From NCBI GenBank assembly GCA_902796035.1, contig CADBNR010000028.1, forward strand, positions 1 through 64,000: a stretch of 64,000 bases of DNA. The letters run 5' to 3'. The position numbers were made by a program, and so were the translations under genes. Under the pieces are notes generated by a model, which was not told the DNA's origin, did no database searches, and saw only the letters and a program-made list of their open reading frames with translations. Positions 9,315-19,322 of the stretch are shown one piece after another; positions within the stretch are counted from its first letter, which is position 1; each line of letters opens with the position of its first letter. The DNA is from an uncultured Bacteroidales bacterium (lineage in GTDB: Bacteria > Bacteroidota > Bacteroidia > Bacteroidales > Muribaculaceae).

Positions 9315-9992
9315 ATGGAAAACGACAAACCCCTATATGAAATAATTGATGAAGACGAACTGCCGTACGCTTACGGTCTGGATGATCCGGACCGTCCCGC
9401 GGACCCTGATGTGGATGGCGGTGAAAAGGAAAAGAGCCGGCCGTCGCGCATGAATCTGCTATGGCGTGTGATGCTCGGCCCCGCCACCGGATGGAAGGAT
9501 CTGAAACGCGCATCGCTTAAAAAGGAATCCGTAGCTTCGGTATACTTTTATCCGTTGTGTGTGGCCGCCGCGCTGTCGCAGTTCGTCGATCTGATATACG
9601 AAGCCAACCAGTCGGTGCTGAAACTTGTAGTCTCGGCGCTGGTGATATTCGTATCCTATATATTCAGCTACGTTGTGTTTCCCATATTGGGACGCCCATT
9701 CCTGTGCGCTGAAGCAAACAGGACGCTGGAAACAAATTTCGGCCGTAATGCGTTGATGGTATTGTTCTCGACGCTGGCTCTGTTTAAGGTGGCTTATAAT
9801 GCCATACCGTTCATGGAGCCGGTACTCGTGTTCCTGCCGCTATGGACCATCTATCTGATACACCGCCTTGTGCCGGTGATGCGTGTGCCAAAGGAAAAGT
9901 GGGGTACAACCACGGTGATTCTGAGTGTGCTGACGGTAGGACTGCCGTCATTCTGGCAATGGCTTTTCGCAGTGCTGCTGCCGGGAGTGTGA
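9315..9992 (+). CDS. Yip1-family membrane protein
   Basis: 225 residues. An acidic soluble N-terminus (about 1-55) is followed by a segment [10 protein letters not shown] that is typical of bacterial Yip1-domain proteins, then about five hydrophobic helices (roughly 75-95, 100-125, 145-165, 168-188 and 200-222). The function of the bacterial family is unknown; the inner-membrane location is inferred from the helices. It is closely followed by smpB in the same direction, with a 40-base gap if the later smpB start is used. Confidence 0.7.
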   Translation: MENDKPLYEIIDEDELPYAYGLDDPDRPADPDVDGGEKEKSRPSRMNLLWRVMLGPATGWKDLKRASLKKESVASVYFYPLCVAAALSQFVDLIYEANQSVLKLVVSALVIFVSYIFSYVVFPILGRPFLCAEANRTLETNFGRNALMVLFSTLALFKVAYNAIPFMEPVLVFLPLWTIYLIHRLVPVMRVPKEKWGTTTVILSVLTVGLPSFWQWLFAVLLPGV

Positions 9993-10032
9993 GGGTGTGA
10001 AACGTGGAATTTGGATAATTATTGGGACTGCA

Positions 10033-10485
10033 ATGAAGGCAAAGGATATTAACATACAGAACAAGAAAGCGCGCTTCAACTATGAGATAGGCGACACGTA
10101 CACTGCCGGAATAGTGTTGACAGGCACCGAGATAAAGTCGATACGCGACGGAAAGGCGTCGCTGGTCGACTCCTACTGTCTGATCGAAAACGGCGAGGTA
10201 TGGGTGAAGCAGATGAACGTGTCGGAATATTTCTACGGGTCGTACAACAATCACGTGGCCCGACGCGACCGCAAGCTGCTGCTGAACCGCAAGGAGATAG
10301 CCAAGCTGCAGAAAGCATCGGAGAATCCGGGCTTCACCATCGTGCCTCTGCGCGTGTTCATCAACGACCGCGGCCTGGCCAAGATGGTGATAGGTGTGGG
10401 TCGGGGTAAGAAGGAATACGACAAGCGTCAGACTCTGCGCGAGCGCGACGACAAGCGCCAGCTGGACCGTCTGTTCAAGAAATAG
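10033..10485 (+). CDS. smpB: SsrA-binding protein SmpB
   Basis: Binds tmRNA and delivers it to stalled ribosomes for trans-translation. The 150-residue protein has the family landmarks [36 protein letters not shown] and a basic tail ending LDRLFKK. The start at [13 protein letters not shown] gives the usual length; a GTG at 9997 would add 12 residues but these do not resemble the family. The tmRNA gene itself was not seen in this window. The U32 gene starts six bases after the stop. Confidence 0.95.
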   Translation: MKAKDINIQNKKARFNYEIGDTYTAGIVLTGTEIKSIRDGKASLVDSYCLIENGEVWVKQMNVSEYFYGSYNNHVARRDRKLLLNRKEIAKLQKASENPGFTIVPLRVFINDRGLAKMVIGVGRGKKEYDKRQTLRERDDKRQLDRLFKK

Positions 10486-10491
10486 CAAGCG

Positions 10492-12270
10492 ATGGCTCCG
10501 AGGAATATAGAGCTGTTGTCGCCGGCGGCGAACAAGGAAGTGGCGAAGGCCGCGATTCTGAGCGGCGCCGACGCCGTTTATATAGGCGCCACGAGTCATG
10601 GGGCACGTCATCGTGCCGCCAATTCAATAGAGGACATACGCGAGGTAGTGGACTTCGCGCACACTTATCGCGCCCGTGTATATGTCACCGTCAATACCTT
10701 GGTATACGACAACGAGCTGGAGCAGGTGCGCGAATTGATATGCCGTCTGTATGAAGTCGGAGTCGACGCCCTGATAGTGCAGGATATGTCGATATTACGT
10801 ATGGACATCCCGCCCATCGCGCTGCACGCATCCACGCAATGCGACACCCGTACTCCCGAAAAGGCCCGGTTCCTGGAATCCGTGGGCTGTTCGCAGATAG
10901 TGCTGGCACGTGAACTCACAATACCGGAAATAAAGGAAATATGCGACCGAGTCAGCGTGCCGGTGGAGTGTTTCGTACATGGTGCGCTCTGTGTCAGCTA
11001 TTCCGGACGTTGCGGAGCGAGCCAGGCATGTCTGGGACGTAGCGCCAACCGCGGAGAATGCGCGCAGATGTGCCGTATGCCTTACACGCTGCGCAACGCC
11101 GACGGCCAGGTGATAGAGAAAGACCGGTATCTGCTTTCGTTGCGTGATTTCAACGCCTCTCCCCATCTGGAGGAGATGCTTGAGGCCGGAGTGTCGTCGT
11201 TCAAGATTGAAGGCCGGCTTAAGGATGTGGACTATGTCAGAAACGTCACGGCATATTACCGGAAGGCCATAGACGAGATCATAGTACGGAATCAGGACCG
11301 CTATGTGCGCTCGTCGTTTGGTGAAAGTGCCATAAACTACACTCCGCGGCTCGATAAGAGCTTTAATCGCGGATTTACGGATTATTTCTTAGGCTCGCGC
11401 CGACCGGGCCGGATGGCATCATTGCTGACGCCCAAGTCGATGGGCGAGGAGATAACGGACATATCGACGCTGCATAACGGCGACGGCATCAGCTTTTTCA
11501 ACGCACGAGGGGAATACGAGGGTGTGAATGTGAACGGTATCCGCAATGGCCGTATCATCGGCTCGCGACCATTCGAATTGCCTAATGGCGCGGTGATTCA
11601 TCGCACCAACGACATAGAATGGAACAAACTTATGTCTGGCCGAACGCCTGAGCGCACGTTGTGGGTTGACATGACAATTGATGAGAATAACCTTAGACTG
11701 ACAGACGAACGCGGCCTGACGGCTACGGTATCGTTGCAGAATGTGGTGAAGGACAAGGCCCAAAAGCCGATGCAGCCTGAACGCGTGTTAGGCAAGTTGG
11801 GTGCCACCGTTTACCGTCTGCGTAATTTCGAGAACCGTTTGAATCCCGGCACATTCATTCCTGCCTCTGTGCTGACCGAATTGCGTCGTAAAGGAACTGA
11901 TATGCTCGACAGGATGAATATGGAAAGCTATCCGTACGACCGTAGGCGTCCGGAGGACAAGGAAGTCATTTATCCCGATAAAAAAATGGATGCGCGAGGT
12001 AACGTGGCGAACATGATGGCGCGAAAGTTCTATAAGGATCATGGCGTCGAGGAGATGGAGACGGCCGTGGAAAAGAATCCGTGGTATGGAGGAGCCGTGA
12101 TGACCACGCGCTACTGTATGCTCCGCGAATTGGGAGCGTGTCAGCGCGACTGCAAGGATTCCGCCATCCGCCGCCGCTTCAAGCAGCCCCTTACCATCAC
12201 CACCGGCCCGCACACCTTCCGCCTCGCCTTCGACTGCGCCCGCTGCGAGATGTCACTTTTCAAGCTCTAA
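10492..12270 (+). CDS. U32-family protein, YdcP/RlhA-like
   Basis: 592 residues. The N-terminal peptidase-U32 barrel has LSPAANKEVAKAAILSGADAV, STQCDTRT and the hallmark CFVHGALCVSYSGRC with downstream GECAQMCRMPY cysteines. A long C-terminal region follows, as in the YdcP group. Characterised members of this family act in prephenate-dependent hydroxylation of RNA (RlhA on 23S rRNA cytidine, TrhP on tRNA uridine) rather than as proteases. The C-terminus has a further cysteine group (LGACQRDCKD and FDCARCEMS) that, with the upstream ones, could hold an iron-sulfur cluster. RNA modification is therefore the likely role; the exact base is not shown by sequence. It lies in a plus-strand run with smpB. 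Confidence 0.85.
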   Translation: MAPRNIELLSPAANKEVAKAAILSGADAVYIGATSHGARHRAANSIEDIREVVDFAHTYRARVYVTVNTLVYDNELEQVRELICRLYEVGVDALIVQDMSILRMDIPPIALHASTQCDTRTPEKARFLESVGCSQIVLARELTIPEIKEICDRVSVPVECFVHGALCVSYSGRCGASQACLGRSANRGECAQMCRMPYTLRNADGQVIEKDRYLLSLRDFNASPHLEEMLEAGVSSFKIEGRLKDVDYVRNVTAYYRKAIDEIIVRNQDRYVRSSFGESAINYTPRLDKSFNRGFTDYFLGSRRPGRMASLLTPKSMGEEITDISTLHNGDGISFFNARGEYEGVNVNGIRNGRIIGSRPFELPNGAVIHRTNDIEWNKLMSGRTPERTLWVDMTIDENNLRLTDERGLTATVSLQNVVKDKAQKPMQPERVLGKLGATVYRLRNFENRLNPGTFIPASVLTELRRKGTDMLDRMNMESYPYDRRRPEDKEVIYPDKKMDARGNVANMMARKFYKDHGVEEMETAVEKNPWYGGAVMTTRYCMLRELGACQRDCKDSAIRRRFKQPLTITTGPHTFRLAFDCARCEMSLFKL

Positions 12271-12298
12271 TCACGCCTTCAGAGTCTAATTTTGATTT

Positions 12299-13357
12299 AT
12301 GTCGAAAAAATATACGGAACTGACCATAAGCCGCGATTGCGGATACGTGATGAGGGGAATGGCCATCATGATGATAGTGCTCCACAACTATTGTCATATT
12401 ATCCCCGGATCAGTAGGTGAGAATGAATTTTCCTTCAATTACAGCGTAATAGCTGCGATGATGGCTCCAAAAGCCACAGCGATGCAATGGCTTTACGACA
12501 TTATGTCGTTTTTCGGATGGTATGGGGTGCCGGTATTCATGTTCCTGACCGGATATGGACTGGTGATGAAATATGAACGGGATAAGGTGCCGCTCAAAAC
12601 AGGACCGTTCTTGCTGCACAATTATCTTAAACTGTTTTTTCTGATGCTTCCGGCCGTCATCGTAATGATGGTTTATATGCTATGTCTGTCAATTCCGGAA
12701 GGTAAGTGTGATGGTCCGGGCTATCTGCTTCAGTTAAGTATGCTATCCGATATCCTGCTGCCATGGTTCCCGCCGGTGCCGGGTGTTTTCTGGTATTTTG
12801 GATTGACAATGGAATTCTACATCATATACGCATTGTTCATTTATCGTAAATCCGTATGGTGGATGTGGGCAGGAGTGGCGGTTTCCATTATTTTACAGTT
12901 GATACCGGATCCAAGTAACGAAACGATATCCTGGCTGCGACATAACGTTACAGGATGGGCCACTCCGCTTGTAATGGGCATTGTATATGGACGTTCCCGG
13001 GGTATAAGTCGAGAAGTCGCAATAATTGTATCCATTCTGTCGGTAGTGTTGATATTACCGTCGATGCTGAACGCTGTGACATGGCAGTTCTCCATCCTGG
13101 CGTGTGTGGTTATTGCAATCGTTTTGGCCAAATGGTCCATGAGAATACCCGGATGGAGAAGATTCTGGATATGGATAGGCAGACTGAGTCCGATGCTGTT
13201 CGTAGCCCATCCCGTGGCCCGCGAATTTATCCTTGATGGGTTAGATCCTCAAAGCCCCGCGTTGTTTCCCTTGTTGCTGTATCTGTGTATAACCTTTCTG
13301 TTGGCTTTGGCGTTCCGTTACTTCACCACCGCCTGTTATCGACGCTGGCTAAGATGA
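12299..13357 (+). CDS. Membrane acyltransferase, acyltransferase-3 family
   Basis: 352 residues with about ten hydrophobic helices throughout. The N-terminal RGMAIMMIVLHNYCHI segment holds the conserved His region of the acyltransferase-3/OafB fold, and the helix-rich remainder with FMFLTGYGLVMKYER is typical. These proteins move acetyl or other acyl groups onto surface polysaccharides or lipids across the inner membrane; the substrate here is unknown. It ends exactly where the convergent menD ends, with no bases between the stop codons and no visible terminator. Confidence 0.8.
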   Translation: MSKKYTELTISRDCGYVMRGMAIMMIVLHNYCHIIPGSVGENEFSFNYSVIAAMMAPKATAMQWLYDIMSFFGWYGVPVFMFLTGYGLVMKYERDKVPLKTGPFLLHNYLKLFFLMLPAVIVMMVYMLCLSIPEGKCDGPGYLLQLSMLSDILLPWFPPVPGVFWYFGLTMEFYIIYALFIYRKSVWWMWAGVAVSIILQLIPDPSNETISWLRHNVTGWATPLVMGIVYGRSRGISREVAIIVSILSVVLILPSMLNAVTWQFSILACVVIAIVLAKWSMRIPGWRRFWIWIGRLSPMLFVAHPVAREFILDGLDPQSPALFPLLLYLCITFLLALAFRYFTTACYRRWLR

Positions 13358-15097
13358 CTATTTGAACACACCTGTGAAAACGGAGGCTGAGTTGTATGGG
13401 TCGACCGAGACCTCGAGCAGAACACGTCCCGGACCGAACAGATCGGGGAGGGATGCGTTCAGAGCTGTCTCGGAGTCGGCATGGAGGTAATCCCATCCGT
13501 AAGCGCGGCACAGACCCTCCAGCGGCAGTTGGCGTGGCGCGCAGAGCATTTCTTCCCGAATCGGGAGTCCGGATGTGGCGCCGATGCATCGGAATATGCC
13601 GCCGCCTCCGTTGTTGAGAACCACAATTTTGAAATCGTCAGGCACAATGTCCAGTCCCATTATCTCGGGGGCGTAAGAGAATGACATGTCGCCGGTAATC
13701 AGCATTGTCGGACCGGCGTAGCATACGGCGGTTCCGACCGCCGTGGCATTGCCTCCCTCTATGCCCGAGATACCCCGGTTGCACCAGCAGGCATGCGGTA
13801 TCGGCGCCATACCAAGCCCCGCATATCTGACTGCCGTGCCGTTTGAGAAGAACAGATTGAATCTGCGGGGTACGGCATTCATGAGTATGTCCATTGCTTT
13901 AAGCTCGGACCATGGCGCGGCTCCGATATATGCATTGGCTCGTTTTATGGCCTTATGACGGGCATTGTGCCAAACCTCGGAATAATCGGAAGCTGCGCTT
14001 TCGTCAGTATACGTTCCGTGGCCTTTCATCCAGCGGACAATCGATGCGAATCCCCTAAAGAACATGCCGGGATCCGCTTCAATGTGAAGCGTCAATGACT
14101 GGTAGCAGTCCACGGCCGAATCGGTATCGCCTAAAGTCCAGCAATCAGCATCAGGACAAGAACGCAAAAAATGCTTGAGTCGCGATGACACCACTGCACC
14201 TCCTATGGAAATGATGACATCCGGACGCAATGATTGTATCGTCTCGTCATCGGCAGTCAGGACCAAGTCCGTGACGCAGGCGTCGGGATGTCCGGCAAGG
14301 TGCAGGTTCGACAACGGCTCGGCGCAGATGGCTGTCTGGGGAAGCTGCAGAAACTCGGCCAATGATTTGTTTAGCCTTGAATCCGGATTCATGAACCCTG
14401 CCACCACCAGTATCTTTTTGCCGATTACGCTGGCGGCCAGTTCTCTATATTGTTCCGGCGTCAGGGTCCTGGGCCCTTCCATAATACTTATTTTCCGAGC
14501 TGCGGAGGCATCCGAAGCCTCAGCTGTCTCACCTATGGGTGCGTCAATCTGTACATTTATGTGTACCGGACCGGGAATACCGGAAGTAGCCGTCAGCCAC
14601 GCATCGTTGGCCATACGGTTCACATACCATTCATATTCGGAATCGAATGTCGGGTTGCAGCATTCGACCGCTTCCCCGTCTGAAACCGGAATGTCGAAAC
14701 TATTCTTTACTATATTCCGTAGTGTGCCGTGCTGGCGCATGGTCTGCGAATCATTCTGGTCGATCCATCGGCGTGGTCTGTCGGCCGAAACCACGATGAG
14801 CGGTACATGACGGTGGAACGCCTCGGCTACGGCCGGAGCGTAATTCAAGAGCGCCGATCCAGATGTGCAGCACAGCACCACAGGCCTGTCGGAGGTCATG
14901 GCCATACCAAGGGCTACGAACGCGGCGGTGCGTTCGTCGACAACGACACGTGTCTTGACCTGAGGTCGCGCGGACAGGGCCATCAGTAATGGCGCGTTGC
15001 GGCTGCCCGGGCTTGCCACGACAGCGCGCAGTCCATGTGCCGTCAATACATCGAACAGCACGCGGCAATTGATCTTGGCAGTATCCATATCAGGCAT
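13358..15097 (-). CDS. menD: SEPHCHC synthase MenD (menaquinone biosynthesis)
   Basis: Thiamine-diphosphate enzyme joining isochorismate and 2-oxoglutarate in menaquinone synthesis. The 579-residue protein shows ASPGSRNAPLL (28-38), the cofactor-activating Glu in DERTAAFVALGMA (Glu55), SGSALLNYAPAVAEA, and SADRPRRWIDQNDSQT, all MenD signatures, with the C-terminal diphosphate-binding half intact. Codon 4 is a second ATG at 15088. Its start overlaps the stop of the large upstream gene by eight bases, suggesting translational coupling. Other men genes are not adjacent, which is unusual since they commonly cluster. Confidence 0.94.
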   Translation of the reverse strand: MPDMDTAKINCRVLFDVLTAHGLRAVVASPGSRNAPLLMALSARPQVKTRVVVDERTAAFVALGMAMTSDRPVVLCCTSGSALLNYAPAVAEAFHRHVPLIVVSADRPRRWIDQNDSQTMRQHGTLRNIVKNSFDIPVSDGEAVECCNPTFDSEYEWYVNRMANDAWLTATSGIPGPVHINVQIDAPIGETAEASDASAARKISIMEGPRTLTPEQYRELAASVIGKKILVVAGFMNPDSRLNKSLAEFLQLPQTAICAEPLSNLHLAGHPDACVTDLVLTADDETIQSLRPDVIISIGGAVVSSRLKHFLRSCPDADCWTLGDTDSAVDCYQSLTLHIEADPGMFFRGFASIVRWMKGHGTYTDESAASDYSEVWHNARHKAIKRANAYIGAAPWSELKAMDILMNAVPRRFNLFFSNGTAVRYAGLGMAPIPHACWCNRGISGIEGGNATAVGTAVCYAGPTMLITGDMSFSYAPEIMGLDIVPDDFKIVVLNNGGGGIFRCIGATSGLPIREEMLCAPRQLPLEGLCRAYGWDYLHADSETALNASLPDLFGPGRVLLEVSVDPYNSASVFTGVFK

Positions 15098-18000
15098 GGC
15101 ATGAGTTGATGATGTATGCCATCTTCTCCTTCAGATCCGGTTTGCTTTCATTGGTGCGTAACGGAGCGCCGAGCGCCTTGCGTTTCAGCGATGATTTGAG
15201 GGCGCTCGACATTCCCGGCATAGACTGCTCGGATACTATTTCCCATCCACATACATGATTTAAAGTGCTGGATACGGCACTTTTGCCATCGGAATTTACA
15301 TGTCCCTGTTCTATTTCCGTCAACGGCTCCACGCGGAAATAGACATTGCCGGAATTGTCGGCCACAAAACTCAGAATACCATCTCGGTCGTCGGCAATGG
15401 CGGCGAAACGCAGCGGGGATCTTGTGCCATATTTTATCTTTGTGTTTGCGCCCTTTTCGTATATCTCGGCCAGGGGAATACGCAACGGTTCGCCGTTCTC
15501 GTAACACATCACCAGACTGGCGTGTTCCATGTCGTGGGGAATGATCAGGCTCAGGATGCAGTCACCTTCGCAATACAGGTCTGTGGGACTGAATTCCACA
15601 TTTCCCTTCTTGTCGAAGTAGAGATATCCGAACGGTTCGGAATAACCGTCATCGTAATCGTGCAGCACATTGGGACGCCATGAAGACGTATAGGCGCCGG
15701 AATCGGACGACACAGGGGCATCCTGGTCACTTGTGGCTGTCTGAGATTCCGAAGTGCCCGAATCTGAAGCCGCGGCACTGTCTGCCGTCTTGGATGCGGT
15801 TGCCTCGGCTTCGGCCTTCAGGGCCTCGGCATGAAGCCGGCTGCGGTCTTCCAGCTCTGCCAGCTGACGCTGTCGGTCGCGCTTGAATTCCTCTTCATCC
15901 TGACCGGTAAAGTATTTGGTAGACTGACCGGACAGCCGGACATACAGACGGTCCTTGTAGTAAATCGGCTCCAGACTCTTTTCGATGTCGAAGCGTATCA
16001 CCACTCGTCCCTTCTCCCGGTTCAGCTCGTCGTCATCCACCGACACGGAGATTCGGGCCAAGGCGGCAGGTCCGAAATTGTCGGCCAGCAGATTGTCGAT
16101 ATATACCTGCAGCTTGTCGGCGTCGGTTATCTTATGCTGATGATTTCCCGCCACAAGCGTATGCGTTCGGAAATATTCGAAGTCATCGGGCAACCCGGCT
16201 GCATACCCCTCGTTGTTCACACCTAAGAAGAGGGTGCCGCCTTCTGCATTGAGGAATCCTGCTATACGCGACAGGATGTGTTCCTGCTGCGCGACCGGGT
16301 CCGGGTATATCTTCTGACCGCGTGCCACGGCAGGATACACGATGCTTGTCTTGAACTCGATGAATTTGGATTCCGAGCCGTAATATTTGCCCAGTCGGGT
16401 GTCGCTTACCACATCCAGCGCGTTGCCTATTTCCTTGCGCAGTCTGGAGCAAATATCCTCGGAATTGTCACTGACGTCCGACATCATGTTGAACGACAAC
16501 ACCATCCTGGCTATGGTGCGGTCCAGTTCGGACGACTCTGGATTCCGGCCGATCTCGTATAGTCTGGTGTTGTAACTTTCGTCGCCCATCCAGGCCACCA
16601 TCTCCAGACGCCGGTACATACTGGTGAGGATAGGCACCTTGAGGCTTTCCTGTTCCAGCCGGGAGAGATCGGACATGTCTATGCGTTTGTTGGTGGCGTA
16701 GAAATCATGCATCAGGAGCAACTCGGAATGAGTGGCGAGGGCCACGGCCGTTTCCTTGTCGTCAGCCATCAGGGCCAGTATGCGTGCCAGACGCAGATAG
16801 TCGTATGCTTCCAGCAGGTCTTTCTCTGCTATGGCCGCGTAGCGGATTATCTCAACCAGTTCCTGCATGTCGTCGGGCAACAGCTCGTCGTATTCTTCCT
16901 CCATCTGTTCGTCGGTATCCATATCCGTGTCGCCGCTCAGCGACAAGGCGCGGAAAATGTTCCTGAATGCGTCGGATGTGGTGAAGTTGTCGGCATATTT
17001 GTCGAGCTTCTCGGTGATATATCCGTTTATCACGCCTCCCGATACGCTGTACAGCTTCACGTTGACGATGTCGCTGTTACGGATGTCGAAACTGGAATCC
17101 GCCTCCACGAACAGGCCGAACCCATTCAGAGTGAGGGCGCTGAAATTATGGCCTTCGGTTATGTTTTCGGCGTTGGTGATGACGGCGCGATACTCGGTGT
17201 TGATGTCCATATTGTCGCGCACATATTCGCCTGCCTGCTCCAGCAGCGAGAAATGGTATGATCCGTCATTGTCCATGTCTGCGACCGTGGCGCGGAACTG
17301 CAGCGGCTTGCCGTTGGCGTCATGCCAGCAGCTGTCGTCCGGATATCGTACGCGGTATCCCACCACATCCTTGCAGTCGATATATCCGGATCCGGCTTCA
17401 TAGTCCTCGTCGATGATGCTGCAAAGGAAGCGAGGATTGCCCTGGTCGTCGTCACGAAGCATCGAGTCTATCTCGATAGTAACCACATCGCCCGGCTCGG
17501 CCTTGACGGTATAATGGATATGCTCGGAATTCACGACAGCTTCGTCGCGACGGAACAGCTCGTGTTCGATGTCGTTCCACCATGCGTTATGGTCGTTCAT
17601 CCTTTTTATCTTGGATCCGGACATACCCTTGATTCCTCCAATCATGATGGAGGGATGCAGCCATTGCATCAGCACTGAAGGTACGGCCTGTTCGGGATCC
17701 CGTAACGAATCGGTGCGCGTCAGTTCCATACCTTCGGGACTGATGGAGAATTCCACGGGACCGGCGGAGAACCTATGGTTGCCCCGAATCAGCGACAGAG
17801 GAGAGGATATGGTACGTGTGGCCGCCGCCACCAGATACATAGGGTCGCGAAGCTGGGAATACAGCGGCTTTGTCAGCGACGTGCCGCCGAACAGCGCGCC
17901 GATGGCTTGGTTCAGCACGTTGCGTGTCCTGTTGGTGCTGAGCAGCGATATGTAACGGTAATAATAGGAATAAGTGCGGTTCAGGTCGGTTCCCGGCTTC

Positions 18001-19193
18001 GAGAGCAGAATCTTCAGAGCCGTTGCCGTTACGGCGGTCAGCACCTTCTCTTTCTGATTGCGTGTTTCGGCCTGCGGCAGTCCGTCGATACTGGCCGCCG
18101 CCTGCCGCAGATACATCTCGAACTGTTCAACGAAGGCCGTACGGAACGGCTCGCGCTCCCAGTTCTCGATGTTACGCGTGAAGATGCTCTGGAATATGCT
18201 GTTCAGATAGTCGCTGACCTTGTGCGGGTACAGGCGGAAAATCATCATCAGCACTCCGAACGCCTGGTCCGGATGGTACAGATATCCCGACTTTTCGAGT
18301 TTGGCGAATATGGAACTTACGAATTCATCGAGCTTGTCGTTGCGCAACAGACCCATAAACTGCTCGTAGGGCTGCACGGATTCAACCAGAGTGGTGATCT
18401 GCTGCTGCATCGACTTGCGAGGCTCGAAGGCAAGTCCCTCCAGGAAATCGGAATCCTCCAGAAAGTAGAGGGCTCCTGTGCGTAATGCGGACAGGAACTG
18501 ACTGACTTCCGATATGCGGTATTTGAGTGTGTCGGCCGTCATACCCCATGGGAATGTGCTCAGGGTGAGGCGCATCTTGTTGATGAACCACAGCGGATTG
18601 TGATTGTCAAGATCGCTCTTCAGATACTCGTAATCCGCTCCTGTTGTCCATAATTCCTTGATAAAGTTGACCAATGTGGAGGATAATCCTAATTTCTCGA
18701 CAAGCGACTGCGGTTGGTAGAATGGCAGGCGCGCGCTGTCGTTGTCGAAACGCAATATGCAGCCCACTTTGCTTAGCGACTGGAACTTACAACTGACTTT
18801 CTGTCCCTTCTGCAGTATGGCGTTGCGGTCATGCACGCTGAATATCAAGCCATTGCTGTCCACAACCTTGAATTTGTCGTGAATGCGGTCCAAAGGCACG
18901 TAAGTCACCGTGCATTCTATGCTGTCGTTACGGTGATATGTGTCGTTGTAGAGTTCGTAAATAAAGGCGGGCAGATGCTGTTTCACTGTCACGGCGCCAT
19001 TATACGAAGTAATGATGCGGCATGCTATGTAATCGGGAAGATTGTAGTCGGATTCCTTCTGAAACGGGAGTTTCGGAACCTGTACGGTGTCGTTCAGGCC
19101 GTGGACGGAGCCTGTCTTGATGTTGATAAATTCGGGGTCGATTACCGACCTGTCTACTTCAAAAAGAATGATTTCGCCTTTTTTGAAAGCCAT
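15090..19193 (-). CDS. Giant multidomain protein with AlbA_2/Schlafen-like domain
   Basis: 1,367 residues from the ATG at 19193; an ATG at 19244 would add 17 residues that fall inside a stem-loop and is unlikely. No signal peptide is present. Residues about 1-140 and 540-770 are beta-rich with OB/S1-like strand patterns (GDVVTIEID, RFLCSIIDEDYEAG); about 170-500 and 790-940 are helical. At about 950-1130 is an AlbA_2 domain: SESKFIEFKTSIV followed by NAEGGTLFLGVNNEGYAAGL, the E-x-E-F-K and N-x-x-G-G signature shared with Schlafen-type nucleases. A low-complexity Ser/Ala/Thr/Asp linker (about 1140-1190) joins a final beta-rich domain. I infer nucleic-acid binding or cleavage; the function is unknown. 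It overlaps menD. Confidence 0.75.
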   Translation of the reverse strand: MAFKKGEIILFEVDRSVIDPEFINIKTGSVHGLNDTVQVPKLPFQKESDYNLPDYIACRIITSYNGAVTVKQHLPAFIYELYNDTYHRNDSIECTVTYVPLDRIHDKFKVVDSNGLIFSVHDRNAILQKGQKVSCKFQSLSKVGCILRFDNDSARLPFYQPQSLVEKLGLSSTLVNFIKELWTTGADYEYLKSDLDNHNPLWFINKMRLTLSTFPWGMTADTLKYRISEVSQFLSALRTGALYFLEDSDFLEGLAFEPRKSMQQQITTLVESVQPYEQFMGLLRNDKLDEFVSSIFAKLEKSGYLYHPDQAFGVLMMIFRLYPHKVSDYLNSIFQSIFTRNIENWEREPFRTAFVEQFEMYLRQAAASIDGLPQAETRNQKEKVLTAVTATALKILLSKPGTDLNRTYSYYYRYISLLSTNRTRNVLNQAIGALFGGTSLTKPLYSQLRDPMYLVAAATRTISSPLSLIRGNHRFSAGPVEFSISPEGMELTRTDSLRDPEQAVPSVLMQWLHPSIMIGGIKGMSGSKIKRMNDHNAWWNDIEHELFRRDEAVVNSEHIHYTVKAEPGDVVTIEIDSMLRDDDQGNPRFLCSIIDEDYEAGSGYIDCKDVVGYRVRYPDDSCWHDANGKPLQFRATVADMDNDGSYHFSLLEQAGEYVRDNMDINTEYRAVITNAENITEGHNFSALTLNGFGLFVEADSSFDIRNSDIVNVKLYSVSGGVINGYITEKLDKYADNFTTSDAFRNIFRALSLSGDTDMDTDEQMEEEYDELLPDDMQELVEIIRYAAIAEKDLLEAYDYLRLARILALMADDKETAVALATHSELLLMHDFYATNKRIDMSDLSRLEQESLKVPILTSMYRRLEMVAWMGDESYNTRLYEIGRNPESSELDRTIARMVLSFNMMSDVSDNSEDICSRLRKEIGNALDVVSDTRLGKYYGSESKFIEFKTSIVYPAVARGQKIYPDPVAQQEHILSRIAGFLNAEGGTLFLGVNNEGYAAGLPDDFEYFRTHTLVAGNHQHKITDADKLQVYIDNLLADNFGPAALARISVSVDDDELNREKGRVVIRFDIEKSLEPIYYKDRLYVRLSGQSTKYFTGQDEEEFKRDRQRQLAELEDRSRLHAEALKAEAEATASKTADSAAASDSGTSESQTATSDQDAPVSSDSGAYTSSWRPNVLHDYDDGYSEPFGYLYFDKKGNVEFSPTDLYCEGDCILSLIIPHDMEHASLVMCYENGEPLRIPLAEIYEKGANTKIKYGTRSPLRFAAIADDRDGILSFVADNSGNVYFRVEPLTEIEQGHVNSDGKSAVSSTLNHVCGWEIVSEQSMPGMSSALKSSLKRKALGAPLRTNESKPDLKEKMAYIINSCHA

Positions 19194-19227
19194 AGTGGGG
19201 TTGGGTTTTGAGGGTTGATAATTCAAA

Positions 19228-19244
19228 TTGGAGCTTCGCTCCAA
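19228..19244 (-). terminator. Short perfect stem-loop after fmt
   Basis: TTGGAGC (19228-19234), three-base loop, GCTCCAA (19238-19244). On the minus strand it is followed by TTTGAATT, so it could end the plsC-thiD-fmt transcript, though the T-tract is weak. Its presence argues against the ATG at 19244 as the start of the next gene. Confidence 0.4.
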
Positions 19245-19260
19245 AACGGAACGGCTTCGC

Positions 19261-19322
19261 GAGGGAGGGGGAGGAAGAGGGAAGAGGGAAGAGGGAGGAG
19301 GGAGGAAGAAGGGGGGGGAGGG
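19261..19322 (+). repeat. 62-base pure purine tract (GGGAAGA/GGGAGGA repeats)
   Basis: Every base from 19261 to 19322 on the plus strand is A or G, built of irregular GAGGGA, AGAGGGA and GGAGGGA units and ending in a run of eight G. It fills most of the gap between fmt and the giant gene and abuts the fmt stop codon. Confidence 0.95.
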
